Shown piece after piece: positions 7,736 to 15,710 of a stretch of 38,280 nt of DNA. The stretch is from Gemmatimonadota bacterium (GTDB taxonomy: Bacteria > Gemmatimonadota > Gemmatimonadetes > Longimicrobiales > Gaopeijiaceae), in contig VXMI01000082.1 in assembly GCA_009841165.1 (NCBI GenBank), forward strand, positions 1 through 38,280, read 5' to 3'. The notes under the pieces are model-generated. The model saw nothing but the letters and a program-made list of their open reading frames with translations, was not told the origin of the DNA and searched no databases. The first letter of the stretch is position 1. Every line of letters starts with the position of its first letter. The translations under genes were made by a program, and so were the position numbers.

Positions 7736-8917
7736 ATGCGGAAACTGCGCCGCTTCGAGTCGCTCACCCAGAGAACCGGGCCAGCGGGTCTTATCCGACC
7801 GACTGCGGCTTGGGCTCTGGGTTTGTTTGCCCTGTTCGGACTGTATGCTTCCGTCCATTTTCTGGCGCTGGCGGAGCGTCACTCTCCCGTCGAGGCGATC
7901 ATCATGCTGTCGGGGCAGATGACGATTGTCCTGGCCTTCCTCATCCCGCCGGCTGTTTTCGCGGCAGCCCTGGATAACTTTGATCCGTTCGGAACGGCAC
8001 TTGACGCTCATGGCTACCGTGGATGGGCGCACTTGGCGCTGGTGGGATTGGGAGCCTATCTGTTCTCGGCGTTCGGGCCGAGTATCAGTATCAATCTCGC
8101 GGAGTCGGTGCGCGGCGAACCCCTGGATACGGTTGGCGTGACGACCGCTCCCGTACTTCAGGTCGCCCGCACGCTGCTGCCGGTGGCGATCGGAGGGTTT
8201 GCTGTAGTCGCCGGGGTGGCAGGTGGGTTGGTAGGCAACTATATGAGGGAGTTCGCGCCCAGCAGACTCCACCCTTTGCGGTGGCTCGCGTGCTTAACAC
8301 TCATAGCCTCATTCTGGTTCCCCTTTCTGATCACGACGAACTTGATCCGCAGCGGATTCTCGGGCCTGTGGATCCTGTGGGGCCCCCTGGCTGTGCCTGT
8401 TGTCCTGACGGTTGCCGTAGCGCTTTGGCGTGGGCACAGGCCGGTGGCGTTTCACTCTTCCCGGCACGAGATAGGGGATTCCGGCACGAACTCCGTGGAT
8501 CGCATTGTCGCCGATGTAGTTGCGGAAGATGGGCATGATGTGTCAGAGGTTGGGACATCGGCCTACACCGAAACGGAGGCTCGAATGGCGGTTTTCGCGC
8601 GCCATGTTCGTCGCTTGCTCGCGCCGACATCGACCATCTCGGAACATCGTGTGCAGGAGATCGTCAAGGTCTTGGGCGACGTGGCCCCGGGCCCCGAGCC
8701 AGCCGGTGCTACCCAAGGTCTCGGCCGCAGAAGGCTCGCCGCGTTCGGGGATTTCGGTTCCGCCTGGGTTTGCCTCTCCGCAGGCCTCGTCATCGTAGGA
8801 CCCCTCGGGGGCATTCCAACCAGCATCGTATCGGCGACGGTGGTTGGCTTCATCGGAGCGATGGTGGTTAGCCTCCCTGGGCAGCCGGGCATCGCATCGG
8901 AGCCTGCGGCTACTTGA
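7736..8917 (+). CDS. Polytopic membrane protein, LptF/LptG-like topology
   Basis: A membrane protein of about 393 residues. Membrane segments come in two groups: three near the N-terminus (ALGLFALFGLYASV, IVLAFLIPPAVFAAAL and LALVGLGAYLFSAFG) and three after a soluble loop (PVAIGGFAVVAGVAGGLVG, LACLTLIASFWFPFLI and ILWGPLAVPVVLTVAVAL). This resembles LptF/LptG permeases, and the last hairpin carries IRSGFSGLW, which matches IMRSGVLGAW at the same place in the protein at 18566-19420. A C-terminal extension adds a soluble helix region and one more membrane hairpin. I chose ATG 7736; a GTG at 7688 is also possible. The gene overlaps the next one by four bases. I do not claim an LPS export role; the link to sigma genes suggests signalling or envelope stress. 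Confidence 0.55.
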   Translation: MRKLRRFESLTQRTGPAGLIRPTAAWALGLFALFGLYASVHFLALAERHSPVEAIIMLSGQMTIVLAFLIPPAVFAAALDNFDPFGTALDAHGYRGWAHLALVGLGAYLFSAFGPSISINLAESVRGEPLDTVGVTTAPVLQVARTLLPVAIGGFAVVAGVAGGLVGNYMREFAPSRLHPLRWLACLTLIASFWFPFLITTNLIRSGFSGLWILWGPLAVPVVLTVAVALWRGHRPVAFHSSRHEIGDSGTNSVDRIVADVVAEDGHDVSEVGTSAYTETEARMAVFARHVRRLLAPTSTISEHRVQEIVKVLGDVAPGPEPAGATQGLGRRRLAAFGDFGSAWVCLSAGLVIVGPLGGIPTSIVSATVVGFIGAMVVSLPGQPGIASEPAAT

Positions 8918-9762
8918 GCGTCAGGGCGCCGCAACCCCTGCTCGCGCTGCACGCGAGCTCCTCGCTGCAGATGCGACTCCGGTCCATTCACCGCACAGGG
9001 CGCGCGTTTCGATTGGTTGGGCCGGTACGTCTTGCATCGAGTTGGGAGGAACTCGGTGACCTGGTGGCACGACACCCGGGCTCGCCAGCCTTCGTGGATC
9101 CCGGTTTCGCGCTGAGCCGCAGTCCATTCGCACCTCACCGCAATGCGGATGACATCGGCGGTTGGCGTGCCGTACCGCTTGTCTGGTACGCCAACCTTGA
9201 GCCGAGTGAGGAACGCCGTTTGGCCGCACTCGGCACCTTCGTTGACGGCCTGCGGCCAGGTTTCGGCGACACTCATCCCGGCGCCGTCGACGCGGCGATC
9301 CTTAGAAGCATCGACGCAAACAGGAACCTGCAGCTGCTGGAGCGCCTCGCGCAATGCGCCAATCCATGGGTTCGCACCGCTTTTGAACTCGCCCTCAAAC
9401 TGAGCGTAGCGCCATGCTCCGTTCGGCGAATGGCCGCGGGTCTATGCCTTTCGGAAAGGACGCTCCAACGCAAGTGCGCGGCCATCGGCGTACCATCCCC
9501 GAGGACATTGATGACCCTCGCTCGGATATTCTGCTTTGAGCGGCTCCTTCATTGGAGCAGACAACCCGCGGGCGTCATCGCACAGGCACTGGAGTTCTCG
9601 GCCCGTTCGAATTACAGACGAACGGTCAGGGGTATCATGGGAGAGCCGCCATCGGGTGTTCGCGAGCGAGGTGGCACTGAGTGGGTTGCGCAGACGATTG
9701 TCAACCTACTCAAGCGCTGCCCGAGCGACCCAGCGAGCCGGGGACGGAACGTCTACGCATGA
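8914..9762 (+). CDS. AraC-type helix-turn-helix transcription regulator
   Basis: A 282-residue protein with an uncharacterised N-terminal half and an AraC-like DNA-binding domain at about residues 165-255. The two helix-turn-helix units are visible: SVRRMAAGLCLSERTLQRKC, and then VIAQALEFSARSNYRRTVRGIMGEPPS. The N-terminal half has no cupin pattern and could be a degenerate receiver-like or effector domain. Its TTG start at 8914 overlaps the stop of the membrane-protein gene, so the two are probably translated together. It may report on the state of that membrane protein or regulate this operon. Confidence 0.75.
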   Translation: MSVRAPQPLLALHASSSLQMRLRSIHRTGRAFRLVGPVRLASSWEELGDLVARHPGSPAFVDPGFALSRSPFAPHRNADDIGGWRAVPLVWYANLEPSEERRLAALGTFVDGLRPGFGDTHPGAVDAAILRSIDANRNLQLLERLAQCANPWVRTAFELALKLSVAPCSVRRMAAGLCLSERTLQRKCAAIGVPSPRTLMTLARIFCFERLLHWSRQPAGVIAQALEFSARSNYRRTVRGIMGEPPSGVRERGGTEWVAQTIVNLLKRCPSDPASRGRNVYA

Positions 9763-10091
9763 TGTTGGTGACGCCCGTCACCCTGGGGTTGACCGGTTCG
9801 ATGTTCGGCGGTGCCCAGTGGCTGGCCCTGGGAAAGAGCCCGCGGTTCGGCGCGTCATGGGTCGGGACCTCGGGTCTCGGCTCCGGTGTCGGCATGACCG
9901 TCGGCATCGTGCTGGTCGAGACGCTCGGTCAGGCGTTAGCCGCGACGCCCGTGGCCCGGCGGTGGGTGCTCCGGTGCGTCGCCGGATTCGGCGCAGGACT
10001 GCCCGCCGGCACCTGTCACGCCGCCGAGCAGAAACTCCCCGGTGCTGAGCCTACCGACCACGCAACCGTCACCCGCAGCGCCATCCGGTAG
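9759..10091 (+). CDS. Small membrane protein of unknown function
   Basis: A 110-residue protein with hydrophobic stretches at about residues 3-22, 38-58 and 70-85 and a polar tail. The N-terminal GLTGSMFGGAQWLALGKSPRFGASWV pattern, split by a charged turn, resembles the repeated unit of larger bacterial membrane proteins with a GAxxGAAQWLxLR motif. Only one unit is present, so this may be a shortened member. The start ATG at 9759 overlaps the AraC gene stop in an ATGA, so it is the third gene of the operon beginning at 7736. Confidence 0.5.
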   Translation: MMLVTPVTLGLTGSMFGGAQWLALGKSPRFGASWVGTSGLGSGVGMTVGIVLVETLGQALAATPVARRWVLRCVAGFGAGLPAGTCHAAEQKLPGAEPTDHATVTRSAIR

Positions 10092-10131
10092 CAGTTCTCA
10101 AGGTCCGCAACCCGGTGTCCGCCGAATCGCG

Positions 10132-10830
10132 TCAGTTGCCAGGCGCCGGATTCATCTGGTACACGGTCTCTCCATCTCGCCGGATCAGCAGTCCTTGAAA
10201 CGACTCCTCGAGACCGGTCCAATCATGTCCCGCGGGCGCGCTGCCAAGGAAGATCCCGTCCGCCGGAGTTCCCACTAAAACGCCGCGTGGGCCGTCATCG
10301 TCCAGGATCAACACAAGACCCTCTTCGATGCGTTCCGTGTCGAGGCCCAAGCTGACAACATGGCGGTCGTCGACAGGCTTCAGGCCGTACCCCATCCGCT
10401 CGAATCCTTCGGGGTCGTTGATCACCATGCCCGTGCTCGGCACGATCCGCTTGCCGATGTTCGGATCGGGCACCGGATCCCCGACGACGAGGCGATCGAA
10501 TCCGTCCTCGCTGAGGATCAGCATCCCGTTGGTCTCGTGGATGTAGTCCTGGTAGTAGCCCATGTAGGCGTCGGGAAAGCGGGGTGCCCATAGGTCCCGC
10601 ACCCGGGTCTCATCCGTGCGAACGCGGTTGGCCGCCTCGGGGACCGGGGCTCCGATGAGGATTCTCTCTCGCCCGGCCGCGTCCTCGATGATCAGCCCGC
10701 GTGCTCTCAGCACACCGCCCGCAGCCGTCCCGCTTCTGACGAACAGCACGGCCAGTGCGACAGTCATCAAGGCTGCGTAGAGTTGGAGCCAACGAACTGT
10801 ACGGGTCAGTTTCGCGGTAGTCATACTCAC
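10132..10830 (-). CDS. Membrane-anchored protein of unknown function
   Basis: A 232-residue protein with one N-terminal hydrophobic segment (about residues 15-33) acting as anchor or uncleaved signal, followed by a soluble exported domain. The domain contains repeated short strands of the form G.IIEDAAGRERILIGAP, MLILSEDGFDRLVVGDP, MVINDPEGFERMGYG and LVLILDDDGPRGVLVGTP. These look like five or six beta units, each reading hydrophobic strand, [ED]D..G...., hydrophobic strand. I recognise the layout from uncharacterised bacterial proteins but no named family. GTG 10830 is the best start, because GAGGAG lies six bases upstream; ATG 10824 is the alternative. Confidence 0.65.
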   Translation of the reverse strand: MSMTTAKLTRTVRWLQLYAALMTVALAVLFVRSGTAAGGVLRARGLIIEDAAGRERILIGAPVPEAANRVRTDETRVRDLWAPRFPDAYMGYYQDYIHETNGMLILSEDGFDRLVVGDPVPDPNIGKRIVPSTGMVINDPEGFERMGYGLKPVDDRHVVSLGLDTERIEEGLVLILDDDGPRGVLVGTPADGIFLGSAPAGHDWTGLEESFQGLLIRRDGETVYQMNPAPGN

Positions 10831-10983
10831 TGAGTGCTCCTCGAGAATGGTGCTCTCGTGCAGGGGTCGGGGTCTCGACTGCTCACGGAATAAGACACCG
10901 TGCGAGGCGGAATGGATGCATGCTGATTCCGATGGAGTGGACGCCCCCTCCCGGCGGCGCATGCCGATCAGTGATTCCATTCC

Positions 10984-11310
10984 ATGCCGATCACAGATTC
11001 CGGCATGGTAGAGCCGCCGATGGCGATCCTGAGCCACGCCCGAGACCGGTCGAGCCTGTTGGAAGTGCGAGCCAACGCGTTTGCGGCCTCATTCCTAATG
11101 CCCGCCGACCGCGTGCGCAGCTACGTCAACGCCCTGTCCAAGGGGCTGGGAAGCCGGACCAGAGCGGACACGTTCGATGGAGAGGTGTCGACGCGCGTCG
11201 AAGGAAGGAAGGCTGCCGATACACAGAACATCGAACTACATGATGTCGTGAGAATGGCCGACCATTTCGGAGTCAGTTGCGGTGCGCACCAAACCTCCGG
11301 CCCGCGGTGA
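10984..11310 (+). pseudogene. Truncated ImmA/IrrE-family metallopeptidase remnant
   Basis: The frame contains EVRANAFAASFLMPADRVR, the conserved post-catalytic segment of ImmA/IrrE (M78-like) peptidases, then LHDVVRMADHFGVS, the usual helix near the C-terminus. The intact relative at 32635-33342 has VQANRFAASLLIPASGLR at the same place. The HExxH zinc motif and everything before it are missing, and the normal C-terminal RL.NL-type end is cut off. No XRE partner gene is next to it. It cannot be an active protease. Confidence 0.6.
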
Positions 11311-11371
11311 GAGTCACGGGGGACATTCGACGGCTGAGTTCAGAGGCAATTGAGGCGCTCGCCCCCAACCT

Positions 11372-11503
11372 CTAAGGGTGATTGCGAGGCGTTTCGCGGA
11401 GCAGTCGCCTCATCTCATCTCTGAGTGCTCGAAGCTCAGCGGGTGGGTCCGCATGACCGTGGGCGATGAGCAGATCCAGTATCTCGCTGTGGCGATACAC
11501 CAA
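11372..11503 (-). CDS. Small protein gene downstream of propeller lipoprotein
   Basis: Seventeen bases after the propeller lipoprotein stop, a frame starting at TTG 11503 (or GTG 11500) codes for about 43 residues ending at 11372. It reads as one amphipathic, highly charged helix: YRHSEILDLLIAHGHA, PPAELRALRDEMRRLLRE. The frame is open further upstream into the propeller stop region. The amino-acid make-up is that of a real coiled-coil-forming helix rather than a shadow. There is no family match that I know. It would be the third gene of the peptide-propeller operon. Confidence 0.4.
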   Translation of the reverse strand: MVYRHSEILDLLIAHGHADPPAELRALRDEMRRLLRETPRNHP

Positions 11504-11519
11504 ATCCGCAAACAGTTTC

Positions 11520-12734
11520 TCATTTCACAAGCCCATCGGCATCTGTTGGCCTCAGCTGAATTGTGTTCATCGCCGCGCTATCCAATCTGTAGATCTGAAT
11601 GTATGGCACTCCGAGGTCGTCCCGACCTGCACCGATGATCCGATCATCTCGTATAGCGTATGGCCGAAATCCCGACGGCAGTCGTACCGAAGCCCAATGC
11701 TCCCCGGTCGAATCAAATGCTGCCCACTCCAGGATCGCTCGGTCGATCTTCCGAATCCCGACCCAGATTCGTTCGTTGTTGTCTACGAACATCCCCGTGA
11801 TCGGAGGCCATGTGTACGGCGCACCCTCCCGCAGCACACCGGCGAAGTTTCGTAGGCGACGTTCCGCCGCTCGCAGCTCTTGTCTTGTCACAGGAAGAGG
11901 CGCGGTGTCATACTCAAATGCCTTCTGGATTCGATCCCGGACATTAACAACAGTGATTTCGAGGGCCAGAGATGTTGCATACACGACCCGGTCACCGTCG
12001 AGTACATCAGTGAACGATCTTCGACCAAATGGATGACCCGCCACGCTGACAGCTTGACCGCGTGAGTTTCCTCGCCGCCGTACTAGTGCTTCATTGGAAG
12101 GAAAGGAGAATAAGGAATCGGCCATGGCCACCTCGTCGTTCCACGACAGGTGTCGCAGTACGTCCACGCGCAACGAATCCTCATTTCGGCCATCCGCATA
12201 GTACGCGCGCGACGTCCGTCCAACATAGTCGCCCCGTCCCGGCAGCCTCTGCATGTTCGAGAAACTGATCCCTGTGGTGCGGAAATCCTGCGTGTACGCA
12301 GCATGCGAGGAATCACCTGGCGCGAACACAGTAATGCGATCCACCGTGGCATCATAGACCAGCAGACTATCGTCCGGCAGTATCTGAAGTGACCATACAT
12401 TCTGGAATTCACCGGGTCCCTCGCCCCTCTTTCCGATCATGCGGTCGTATGCCAGACTCGGTGACAGGACTATCACGCTGGCCGTTTGACCATCGGCGAC
12501 ATATACACGTCCACGGGAATCGATTGCCATGTCACTTATGTACGACAAGAGCGTGTCGGTGCTGGATGTCAACGCCAACGTCGTCGCCAGTATTGGGCCA
12601 CGAGCCCACGAACGTGCGTCGCCGATGTTGGTTTCCTCGCCTTGAGGATCGGCGCCACAAGCGACTAGGGTCGCGAACAACAAAGGGACGATCGGAAGGC
12701 GAAGGCTCGTCGCTAGTCTGAATCGCGTCATCAT
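11520..12734 (-). CDS. Six-bladed beta-propeller lipoprotein
   Basis: A 404-residue lipoprotein: two adjacent ATG starts (12734, 12731) follow GGAAG at good spacing, and a hydrophobic signal ends in the lipobox LVAC (Cys about residue 26). The mature protein is a propeller with recognisable blades: SYISDMAIDSRGRVYVADG, GKRGEGPGEF followed by LQILPDDSLLVYDA and ITVF, and late blades with MFVDNNERIWVGIRK and RDDLGVPYIQIYRL. It should be anchored in a membrane and act outside the cytoplasm. The gene directly upstream encodes a short cysteine-rich exported peptide, and a small helical protein may follow. This layout resembles the Bacteroidetes pairing of such propellers with NVEALA-type peptides. 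Confidence 0.82.
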   Translation of the reverse strand: MMTRFRLATSLRLPIVPLLFATLVACGADPQGEETNIGDARSWARGPILATTLALTSSTDTLLSYISDMAIDSRGRVYVADGQTASVIVLSPSLAYDRMIGKRGEGPGEFQNVWSLQILPDDSLLVYDATVDRITVFAPGDSSHAAYTQDFRTTGISFSNMQRLPGRGDYVGRTSRAYYADGRNEDSLRVDVLRHLSWNDEVAMADSLFSFPSNEALVRRRGNSRGQAVSVAGHPFGRRSFTDVLDGDRVVYATSLALEITVVNVRDRIQKAFEYDTAPLPVTRQELRAAERRLRNFAGVLREGAPYTWPPITGMFVDNNERIWVGIRKIDRAILEWAAFDSTGEHWASVRLPSGFRPYAIRDDRIIGAGRDDLGVPYIQIYRLDSAAMNTIQLRPTDADGLVK

Positions 12735-12785
12735 GTCAGCTTCCAGTATTGGGTCTTGGTGAGTGGTGTCATGTGGAGTGTTCCA

Positions 12786-13010
12786 TTAGTTTATGGTATC
12801 CCAGAAGTAGCAATAGAACTGACTGCCGTTGCACGCAGCGCATCCGTGGACAAGTACAATACATCTCTTGCCGCAACAGACAGAGTCGAAGTCTTCGTTC
12901 TCGCAACAAGTCTGCTCGTCCGCTTGCTGCGCTGGAAGTGGATGGGACAACGTCCAGCCTCCAACAAAGACAACCAAGGCGGCGATGATTGCTACTCTGG
13001 CTCGGGACAT
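12786..13010 (-). CDS. Short exported cysteine-rich peptide
   Basis: A 74-residue protein starting at ATG 13010, with AGGAGA nine bases upstream. Residues 6-20 are a hydrophobic segment (VAIIAALVVFVGGWT) followed by a possible AxA-like cut near LPAQQA (residues 25-30). The remaining 44 residues hold eight cysteines at 35, 36, 45, 46, 50, 57, 60 and 67, with several aromatic residues at the end. The even number suggests four disulfides or a modified peptide. The gene ends 51 bases before the propeller lipoprotein gene on the same strand. I recognise no exact family. By layout it resembles NVEALA-type exported peptides that accompany six-bladed propeller lipoproteins in Bacteroidetes, but the NVEALA motif itself is absent. 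Confidence 0.7.
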   Translation of the reverse strand: MSRARVAIIAALVVFVGGWTLSHPLPAQQADEQTCCENEDFDSVCCGKRCIVLVHGCAACNGSQFYCYFWDTIN

Positions 13011-13149
13011 GTGGGACAATCTCCTAGTTTTGGGAAGACACGCAAGCGTCCGGTTTCTCGTCTGGTCGGCGCGAGTCTGGACGATGGACGGCAGGCGTCG
13101 GATCGCGCAAGTGCTCGAGGCATCCACGGACCGGCCTCGACCCACCCCC

Positions 13150-15525
13150 CTATTCCACCTCACCCCCAAGCCGCACCCACGCATCCGCACGCGCGCCGTA
13201 CTCCGCGATCCCCTCTCGATCGCCTGCCTGCTCCGCATGCTTGAGCAGCGCCAGGTACACCCAGGAGTAGTAGTGGGGGATGCCGATCGTCGACCTGTCC
13301 TTCCACACCGGCCAATCCGGCAGGCCGCTCCGGTGTACGAACACGTCGTCGGCCAGTGTCCGCGTGCGCTCGACATCGACCCAGGGGCCCACCCGTATCG
13401 AATGCGGGTCGACGGCCCGGTTCGCCATGACGCCGGAGTCGGCCAGCTCGGCGGGATCGCCCGGCCACAACCGGAATGCCAGGCCTTGTCGAATCACGTA
13501 TGGGCGCACGCCGAGTTCGTACGGCGCGGTGCCGCTTGACGCGAAGTAGATGGGCCGGTCGCCAATCGAGTTCCGGATCGCCCAGAGCCCGAATACCTGC
13601 CAGGGAGCGAGTCCCCGCTGCCCTGTGATGACCCCCGAGATCGGACCCAGCGGGACGGCCTGAACGCTGTCGATCGGCACGAATTGCGCAGCCGTCTGTT
13701 CGATGGCCTGGTCGGTGAACCGCGACTCGTCGAGGATCGAGCGGGTCGGCACCCGGATCGCCTCGCGCAGGAGGATCGGGATCTTGCCGAGCGCCTCCGC
13801 CTCGGCCGGATCGTGCGTGTACATGCTGTCGGTGTTCTCGGCGGTATAGGGACGCTGGCAAAGGATGCGGGTCGGGTCTTCGTCGGGGTCCTCGCCGGGC
13901 TCACAGGGCCTCGTGAGGTCCCGGAGCTGCTGGACGTACCAGGGGATGTTGAAGTACGAGGTCACCGCCACGGTCACGTCCCGCCGGATTCCCTCCACCT
14001 CCTGCAGGTACCAGAGCGGGAACGTGTCGTTGTCGCCAACGGTGAAGATCAGGCCGTACGGCTCGACGCTCATGAGCAGGTTGTAGGCCCAGTCGCGCGC
14101 CGAGTGATCCCCGGCCCTGCTGGCCCAGTTGAAGTTGAGGACCAGGGGGATCAGGGCCAGCCCCAGCACGGGGGCGCAGAACATCAGCGACCGCCCGGAC
14201 TTTCGCCGAACCCGGTCCCACAGGCCCACGATCCCGATCCCGGCCAGGAGCCCCCACACCGAGAAGCCGATCATGAAGAAGTAGTCCCGCTCGCGCGCCT
14301 CGGTGAGGTCGCTGAGCGTCCGCGCGCCGGCTTCCCGCATGGCGCGCTGCAGGGCGTCGCCTTCGGGCAGCGGCATGGAGAAGCCGGGCTTGAAGTTCAT
14401 GTAGAAGACGAGGGCCACCGAGAGCACGGCGAAGAGCGTCGCCATGTAGGCCCAGCCCGCGCGGTCCCGCCGGTAATACTGCATCGCGCCGAAGATGCCC
14501 AGGGCGATGAAGAGCACCGTGAAGGGTGCCCGGAGCCGTCCGAAGAGGACGTCGTCCGAAGAGAGGCCGCGGGACCACTGCCAGTCGAAGTACTGCATCC
14601 AGTTCGTGTACTGTTCCGGAATGGATGCCTGCCGAACCGTGAGGTACCGTTCGGGATACTGCTCGCGCTTGATCGCGGCGGAGAGCTCCTCGCACCCGGC
14701 ATTCCCATAGGTAACGGCGCTGGCGAGCGCCGCCCCGACGTTCTCGCAGTTCGGCTCGGCCTGGTTGATCACGGGCCCCAGCCCGGAACGGACCGGCAGG
14801 AAGAGGTGAATGCTGAGCCCGAGCGCGACCGCGGGAATGCCGAACAGGTAGATGCGGTAGTTCAGCAGCGTGGAGGGGCGCACCAGGAAGAAGAAGACCG
14901 CCAGCGCCGGCGCCGCCAGGAAGGCCATCAGGTGGTTGCCGACCGACAGCGCCAGGATGAACGCCATCAGGATGAGGAGGTTGCCTTCCCTGCCGCGCCC
15001 GAGACGCTCCCGCCAGCGGAATGCCAGCCAGGAGAGGAGCGCAACGGTGAAGAGGGAAACCGTGTAGACCTTCTCGTTGACGTTCGACTGGTTCCAGACC
15101 GTAAACGCGGTCGCGCTGACCAGGACGGCAGCGGCCGCGCCGACGAGGCGGAAGCGCCGGTCGGTGGAGAAGTGCCCGAGGATGTGATGGACCACCAGGA
15201 ACCACATCCCGTGCGCCAGTGAACTCATCAGCACCGAGAAGAGGTTGATGCGGACCGCGCTCGAGAGCCCGAACGGGGACAGAAGGATCTCCCAGGTTCG
15301 GGCCATGACTACGAAGAGGGGATTCCCGGGGGGATGGGGGATGCCCAGGATGTGGGCGGTCGCGATGTATTCGCTGGCGTCCCAGAAGGCCGTGCCCGGC
15401 GAGAGCGTCACGGTGTAGAGGATCCCGATCGCGAACGCGGCCACTCCCGCCCAGAGGTACGGCGGACCGTCTTCGGATCCGGTGTTGTTCGCGTGATGGC
15501 GCTGGAGAGTGGCTTTCGGGTTCAT
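13150..15525 (-). CDS. DUF2723 (TMEM260-like) membrane glycosyltransferase-family protein
   Basis: A 791-residue polytopic protein of the DUF2723 family, related to GT117 and eukaryotic TMEM260 O-mannosyltransferase. The start is ATG 15525 with CCGGAG six bases upstream. The family hallmark sits in the first periplasmic loop: FWDASEYIATAHILGI followed by PHPPGNPLF, with the acidic D.SE that is probably catalytic in this GT-C fold. About ten membrane segments span residues 25-470. They are followed by a large soluble C-terminal part that begins with a conserved VGDNDTFPLWYLQ and ends in a TPR-like helix region (YLALLKHAEQAGDREGIAEYG). It probably transfers a lipid-linked sugar to exported proteins. 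The stop is 139 bases before the Cys-rich peptide gene. Confidence 0.85.
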   Translation of the reverse strand: MNPKATLQRHHANNTGSEDGPPYLWAGVAAFAIGILYTVTLSPGTAFWDASEYIATAHILGIPHPPGNPLFVVMARTWEILLSPFGLSSAVRINLFSVLMSSLAHGMWFLVVHHILGHFSTDRRFRLVGAAAAVLVSATAFTVWNQSNVNEKVYTVSLFTVALLSWLAFRWRERLGRGREGNLLILMAFILALSVGNHLMAFLAAPALAVFFFLVRPSTLLNYRIYLFGIPAVALGLSIHLFLPVRSGLGPVINQAEPNCENVGAALASAVTYGNAGCEELSAAIKREQYPERYLTVRQASIPEQYTNWMQYFDWQWSRGLSSDDVLFGRLRAPFTVLFIALGIFGAMQYYRRDRAGWAYMATLFAVLSVALVFYMNFKPGFSMPLPEGDALQRAMREAGARTLSDLTEARERDYFFMIGFSVWGLLAGIGIVGLWDRVRRKSGRSLMFCAPVLGLALIPLVLNFNWASRAGDHSARDWAYNLLMSVEPYGLIFTVGDNDTFPLWYLQEVEGIRRDVTVAVTSYFNIPWYVQQLRDLTRPCEPGEDPDEDPTRILCQRPYTAENTDSMYTHDPAEAEALGKIPILLREAIRVPTRSILDESRFTDQAIEQTAAQFVPIDSVQAVPLGPISGVITGQRGLAPWQVFGLWAIRNSIGDRPIYFASSGTAPYELGVRPYVIRQGLAFRLWPGDPAELADSGVMANRAVDPHSIRVGPWVDVERTRTLADDVFVHRSGLPDWPVWKDRSTIGIPHYYSWVYLALLKHAEQAGDREGIAEYGARADAWVRLGGEVE

Positions 15526-15710
15526 TTGTGCTCCGGAGTCATCGATTTCTGTCGCCCTGCTGGGCCGCAAGCCTCGTCAGCGGCAGAGAGGGGGTTTGCG
15601 ACTTCGATCCCGGGCGGGTTGAAGTGGTTGCTGATCGGACGATTCGCCCGCCGCGGATGACACCGAAGCCCGCTATGTCGGTAACGGCGAGGTTGCTGCT
15701 TTGGTCAGAC

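Noticed and set aside
10831-11037. Longer N-terminus for the membrane-anchored protein at 10132
   Set aside because: The extra residues have no coding character; the GTG at 10830 has GAGGAG at correct spacing and places the membrane segment at the N-terminus.
13684-15222. A 512-codon plus-strand open frame
   Set aside because: Antisense to the DUF2723 gene; made mostly of charged residues mirroring membrane codons, with no plausible start site.
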